This document shows, piece after piece, positions 59,550 through 64,000 of a DNA stretch of 64,000 nt (position 1 is its first letter; each line of letters begins with the position of its first letter). Position numbers and translations under genes: made by a program. The notes beneath the pieces were generated by a model. It ran no database searches and had not been told where the DNA came from. It worked only from the letters and a program-made list of their open reading frames with translations. Source of the DNA: Promerops cafer (lineage: Eukaryota > Chordata > Aves > Passeriformes > Nectariniidae); NCBI GenBank assembly GCA_013398275.1, contig VZSE01006029.1, positions 2,818,000 through 2,881,999 of the forward strand, given 5' to 3'.

Positions 59550-62500
59550 TGGTGTTGGTTTGTTTGTTTAGTTTTGGTTTTAAGAGCAAGACGGTTTTCC
59601 TGTTTTGTTTTGGACTCCTGCCAACCGAATCTGCAGTTTTTCTACTTCTTTGTTCGATTTTCTACCTGTTTTCTATTTGTTCTGCTCACTCAAAAATAAC
59701 CAGTAGGTGGCCTCAGTGCATAATCTATTTCTTTACTCTTCTTTCAGTGATTCTGCCTGCTTTTTTCATTGCAACAATTTTATCTTAGTTGGAATCTCCT
59801 GTGTTTATCCCTTATTTTCCTCGAGGCTTAGAGAAACATTTTCTTTAGAGAATATGAATATCATTCAGGTCCAGACAGACATATTGGCTGAAAAATACAG
59901 CAATCCTTAGAGTCTTCAGCTCTGGATCTTTCAAAGAACTATTGCTCAGTCTTGTGGTTCTCACACATCTCCACCTTCAGAACATAATCGACTTCTGGGA
60001 ATCAGTCAGCCCCTGACTATGAACAAGGGTATCACCTACATATGTCAACCTATGGGAATGCCCTTTCAGATAAAGAAAGGGAAGTTCTTCTGATACAAAA
60101 AGTGTGAAATGAATTCTTAATGTGATCGAACATCTTAATTATCTTATTTATTGCATTTAAGTATTTAAGACATATTGAAATTCATGTATCTACCCATTAT
60201 CACAAAATATGAAATACTGAGCTCTGCCAGTTAGTGGGGTCACTTTATAATATTTTACTTTGACAAGTTTCTGTATTCAGTCTGCCTTGTTAAACATCAT
60301 GTAATACATCTTGCAGACAAGACCAGTTGACATTTTCACTGTGACTTCCTACACTGAAAGAAGTGTCCATGCCTTTATGAAAAATATTTATCAATTAAGT
60401 ATATTTGTCTACGATGGAGTCCTCAGATTTTCTGACCTGATTTTTGTAGATAATTGATGTGTAAACTCAGTCTTTGACAATCGCCAGTAAGCTAATAAGA
60501 CAGACAGTCTTATAGTTTCCCTACCATAATGAGGCCTGAAACCAATTTGGCGGGGATCAAGGAAATATGAAGCCTCCAAATATTTCCGGAATTGCCTCAC
60601 TATAAACTTTTTCAAAAAGGCAGATTGAAATGTTCTATAATAGATGTGCCTGTCTGCATCAAGAAGGAGATATTTTTAGATTTGTGTTAACAAGAGCTGC
60701 CTATGGAGAAGTTGATGGTCCTATCATACCCTAACACCTACCACTTTCAGCTGAGCTTGTGACCTTTGTTGCCCAACAGTGTGACTCCAGTACTGTCTTC
60801 ACTTAAGGCTTCATTCATTTGGGGCACTAAGGAAAATGTCTGGTCAAGCCAAATAACCAGACAATGCATGTAAGCAAGGCTTTACTACATTTTCATTTAG
60901 AAGAAGGGCAGTTTTATTTTTTTAGTAGGCTAAGATATGGTGACCTAAGTTACAATGACTGAGAATATCCACACAGAAGTTTAGTGCAACTTAGCATATG
61001 TGCAATAATTTATTTCATTTTAACATTCCGAAGTGTCCTAGTGCAGGCAAGCCCTGAGAAAACAACATTAGCCAAAATGAAAACTTGGGTTTGCATTTGT
61101 TCCCTCCATAGCCTGCTCTGCTACCATGGAGACAGACAGCTCTGTCACATCTAGTAATCTCATCTTCAAAGAAACAAAAACATTCTTGGTGAAAGAGCCT
61201 GCAAAACTATATTATTAGTCCTAAATGTGATCTTGCATCCTTCACTGAAATCCCACTTCATCACAAAAGAAAACAGAACTATTCTCTGCCACCCTTGTTT
61301 TCTTCTCATCTCTTTCTCTCAATTTGAATCAGAGCTCCCAAATTGTTCCATGGGCAGCACTACTAATTGGCCCTGCACAACACCCGACACGTCCCCAGCA
61401 ACACCACCACAGCATCCCTGTCCACTCTCTCATATCCCTTCCCAACCCTTCCAATTCTTCCCCATCAAGGCAGGACCCTGCCACACCTTCAGCCAACCCT
61501 TGCATGCCTAGCTGAGGCTATTTGGTTCACACCTTTGATGTCTCCCCTCCATAGCTCAGTCTCCTCTCCACAGCTCCTGCCGGTTTGGCTGGTGACTGAG
61601 AGCACCCTGTTCAGACAGCACTGGAGGACTGGCCAAGTGTTGGCTGCCTCTGAGCAGGCAATGACTCAATTCTTCCTACATTTCTCTCTTCTCTCCTACA
61701 ACTCTTCACAAAAAGTATGGAAATGTAACTTCTATGCCATTCTGCCAAATGTTCCTGATGATATCACTGGCAGCGACATCTTGGTTAGTAATGTGTCGTG
61801 GTCAGAAACCAGGCACATGAGACAAGGGTCCTGGGGTTTCAACACATACTAAAAACCAAGTTTCACTGTGCTCCCTACAAAGGAACTTGACCTCACTCCT
61901 CGTTTCTTTGTCTATTAACAGAAACATGAAAGAGCCTATTAAAACTAAAATTCAGAAAGGTGTTGGGAGTTTAAGACAATGGTTGTACCTTGGCATACTG
62001 CGGTTTTTAGCACTGAAGAAAGAACAGAGTAGGTCTTGTAGCTCTCAAGAACACACTGAAATAAAGAAATTAAAACTACATTCAAGTTCTTGGGGATAAT
62101 TGTAGTTTGGGGGTATATTCTGAATACCAAACACAATTTTGAAGGAAGTCCAACTATTTTTAAGGAAAGAAGTGACACATGGAAGTTATTTTCATGTTAG
62201 CTGGAGAGACATCGAAGGAAATGCAAATTTAACCCTCAGACTGGGAAGGGCAAAACTGAAGCACATTCCACTTTCATGAGATTTAAATAAGTCTCTTCAC
62301 TACAGACAAATAAAACTCTTACAAGCAAATCACAGATCTCAGCTCTGCTTCTTCCAGAAGCTGCTGCCAGAACATCTTGACCTCTTATTTCTTTTAACCA
62401 TGTGGTTATACATGATTTGGGTGACTACAGTAATCACAAGCTCTTTGTTAACATACCAGTGCTGTGCATAAACTACTGAGGAGTCAATGACCTGGGCTCA

Positions 62501-63610
62501 TTTTCCACCCAAAGCACTGATCTATCCTGATCAACATAGTGATTTAACTGCTGCAATGCTTTCACTTTTTCAATCAGATCTTGGCATAAATTCACTAGGC
62601 TGAATATAAGAAGAGTCTCACCCGTTCCTTTTCAAAGAAAAATAATGAAGCTAATCATACCATTATAAAGCGGTGCCTCCAGGCACATCAGATACCTCAG
62701 GCAACCCAGAACTCCTGAATGCCAAAGTAAACTGACATTTATGGTGTGTCCAGCTACATAAAATGTGAGATGGAAAGCACCAGCTTTTTACATACTTGCA
62801 TTGCCACCTACAAGACTTCAACAGGAATTAAAGAGGGTGAGCTGGGAATGCTGTCTGGATAAAGCTGGTGTCTTTGTGGGGAAAGTGAGCAGGTAAGTAG
62901 AAAGGAGAAGATTGTCCCCAATATGCTGCAGGGATTTGGCAGTTAAACCAAATTTTTTGTTTCTCTCACTGACCCAAACATATTTTAGCTATTTTGAAGT
63001 ATGAGCATTAGCCTGGTTCTCCTATAGAGTGGTGTACAGGAAGAGGAAGGCTAAGAACAGGGTCATACATCAGCCATGCACCATGTTCATTGTCACTCAG
63101 ACTTCTGAAGATAAGCAATAACGAGTTGAGATATATGCCAAAATCACTTAAATTCTGCTCTCTTTGAGCATCTGTAGTTTAATTAACATTAGTGTATTTT
63201 GCCTGTGAAGATACTGTTCTAGAATTGAGGCCCTGATACTGATTCCATCTTATTGCTACATCTAAACACATACCTCATGAGACATATTAAACCAAGCATA
63301 CCGCACAGCTGTGCACTCAAACTTTTAGTCTTCTGCCCAAAATTAACCCTGTTAAATTTTATAAACTGTTATTTTGTTCTCAGCCACACCAACCCTTACA
63401 CAAAGTTATCCTTTCACAGGCCTACCGTGGACCCCTACAACACATATGGACCCCTACAACACATATGGACCCCTGTACATAAAAAGCCCTGACAGGAACA
63501 CAGGAATTCACCACTGATACATGGTATAAAAATTGGCTTTGGTCATTTTGGATTGCTTAGGGAATCTTGGGACTCCCTCTTGTCTTCTTTTGATCATATA
63601 AATGGGATGG
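59550..63610. other. Intergenic, no gene recognised
   Basis: AT-rich sequence with a C/T-rich patch at about 61250-61700 that produces overlapping open frames up to 161 codons (61367-61852). None resembles a known protein. A small tandem repeat at 63431-63468 is listed separately. Confidence 0.5.
63431..63468 (+). repeat. 19-bp tandem duplication (2 copies)
   Basis: ACCCCTACAACACATATGG occurs twice without interruption at 63431-63449 and 63450-63468, followed by the start of a third copy (ACCCCTG). Confidence 0.95.
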
Positions 63611-63614
63611 ATTG

Positions 63615-63965
63615 CAGAATCATAAAATAGTTTGGGTTGAAAGGGGCTTTTAAAAGTCACCTAGTCCAGGCTCCGCTGCAATGAGCAGGGACATTTTCAA
63701 CTACATCAGGTTCTCAGAGCCCCATCCTACCTGAATGTTCCCAGGGACTGGGCATGCACCACCTCTCTGGGCAACCTGTATCTCTGTTTCACCATCCTCA
63801 CTATAAAAAACTTCTTCCTTATATCTACTCTGAATGTATCCTCCTTCAGTTTAAAATTTTTGTACTTCCTTCTATCATAACAGGCCCTGTTAAGAAGTTT
63901 GTCCCTATCTATTTTACAAGTGCTACTTAAGTATTCAAAGTCTGCAGGAAGGTCTCCCTGGAACC
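63615..63965 (-). mobile_element. CR1 LINE 3' end, minus strand
   Basis: The reverse-complemented CR1 3' end starts with the tail AGAATCATAAAATAG. GTTTGGGTTGAAAGGGGCTT, a CACCTAGTCCA block, GAGCCCCATCCTACCTGAA, ACCTCTCTGGGCAACCTGTA, and AACTTCTTCCTTATATCTAC follow, and it reaches AAGGTCTCCCTGGAACC before a single N. The element continues off the assembled sequence at 63966. Confidence 0.92.
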
Positions 63966-63966
63966 N

Positions 63967-64000
63967 CTCAGAGCCCCATCCTACCTGAATGTTCCCAGGG
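63967..64000 (+). repeat. 34-bp duplicate of 63713-63746 after a single N
   Basis: The last 34 bases of the window repeat 63713-63746 exactly and begin immediately after the N at 63966. The copy probably continues beyond the window. It is the third instance here of a duplicate starting at an isolated N. Confidence 0.9.

Noticed and set aside
61367..61852. 161-codon plus-strand frame in a C/T-rich patch
   Set aside because: The product is rich in Ser, Pro, Thr and Leu as expected from C/T-rich DNA. It overlaps other frames in the same patch and has no splice context or family pattern.
1..64000. CRISPR arrays, operons, phage modules, tRNA or rRNA genes
   Set aside because: The window is vertebrate nuclear DNA. 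I saw no regularly spaced repeats with unique spacers, no cloverleaf-type genes and no prokaryotic gene organisation.

Overview
This is vertebrate nuclear DNA, almost certainly avian. It contains CR1 LINE fragments with the bird-type 3' tail (variants of GATTCTATGATTC), a solo LTR of a bird ERVL-like family, an AT-rich intergenic background and sharply bounded GC-rich islands. Genes are split by GT/AG introns. Nothing prokaryotic was seen. I cannot name the species from sequence alone.

Two protein-coding genes can be reconstructed with confidence, both on the + strand. PENK (proenkephalin, about 7.5-12.2 kb) has two coding exons encoding 267 residues with seven enkephalin units. SDR16C5 (RDHE2-type retinol dehydrogenase, about 26.9-37.1 kb) has six coding exons encoding 306 residues with a complete SDR active site. 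Both on one strand in the order PENK then SDR16C5 matches the arrangement known around human 8q12. The two genes are not functionally linked: one makes a secreted opioid precursor, the other oxidises retinol.

Layout: 1-6.6 kb intergenic; 6.6-9.0 kb CpG island with the PENK promoter and first coding exon; 11.25-12.2 kb PENK main coding exon and 3' UTR; 14.5-15.6 kb degraded CR1; 15.6-25.6 kb intergenic, with a solo LTR at 23.2-23.8 kb; 25.7-27.0 kb GC-rich island with pentamer and 34-bp minisatellites (SDR16C5 promoter side); 27.5-37.2 kb SDR16C5; 37.2-64 kb gene-poor, with an orphan CpG island at 45.4-46.1 kb, three minus-strand CR1 tails, a (GGAA)n tract running into a gap, and one unrecognised plus-strand frame with a predicted membrane segment at 48.9-49.3 kb.

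The most consequential structural observation concerns the assembly. At three separate places an isolated N marks the edge of a nearly perfect direct duplicate: 6831/7361, 26262 and 63966. The first doubles the PENK 5' region and the second doubles the SDR16C5 island. These look like false duplications from contig joining, not biology. I found no convincing evidence of a wholly new biological system. The best candidates for something undescribed are the 48.9-49.3 kb frame with its orphan CpG island, and the coding peculiarities of PENK (a Lys-Lys site before the first enkephalin, and a YGGFMRSI octapeptide).
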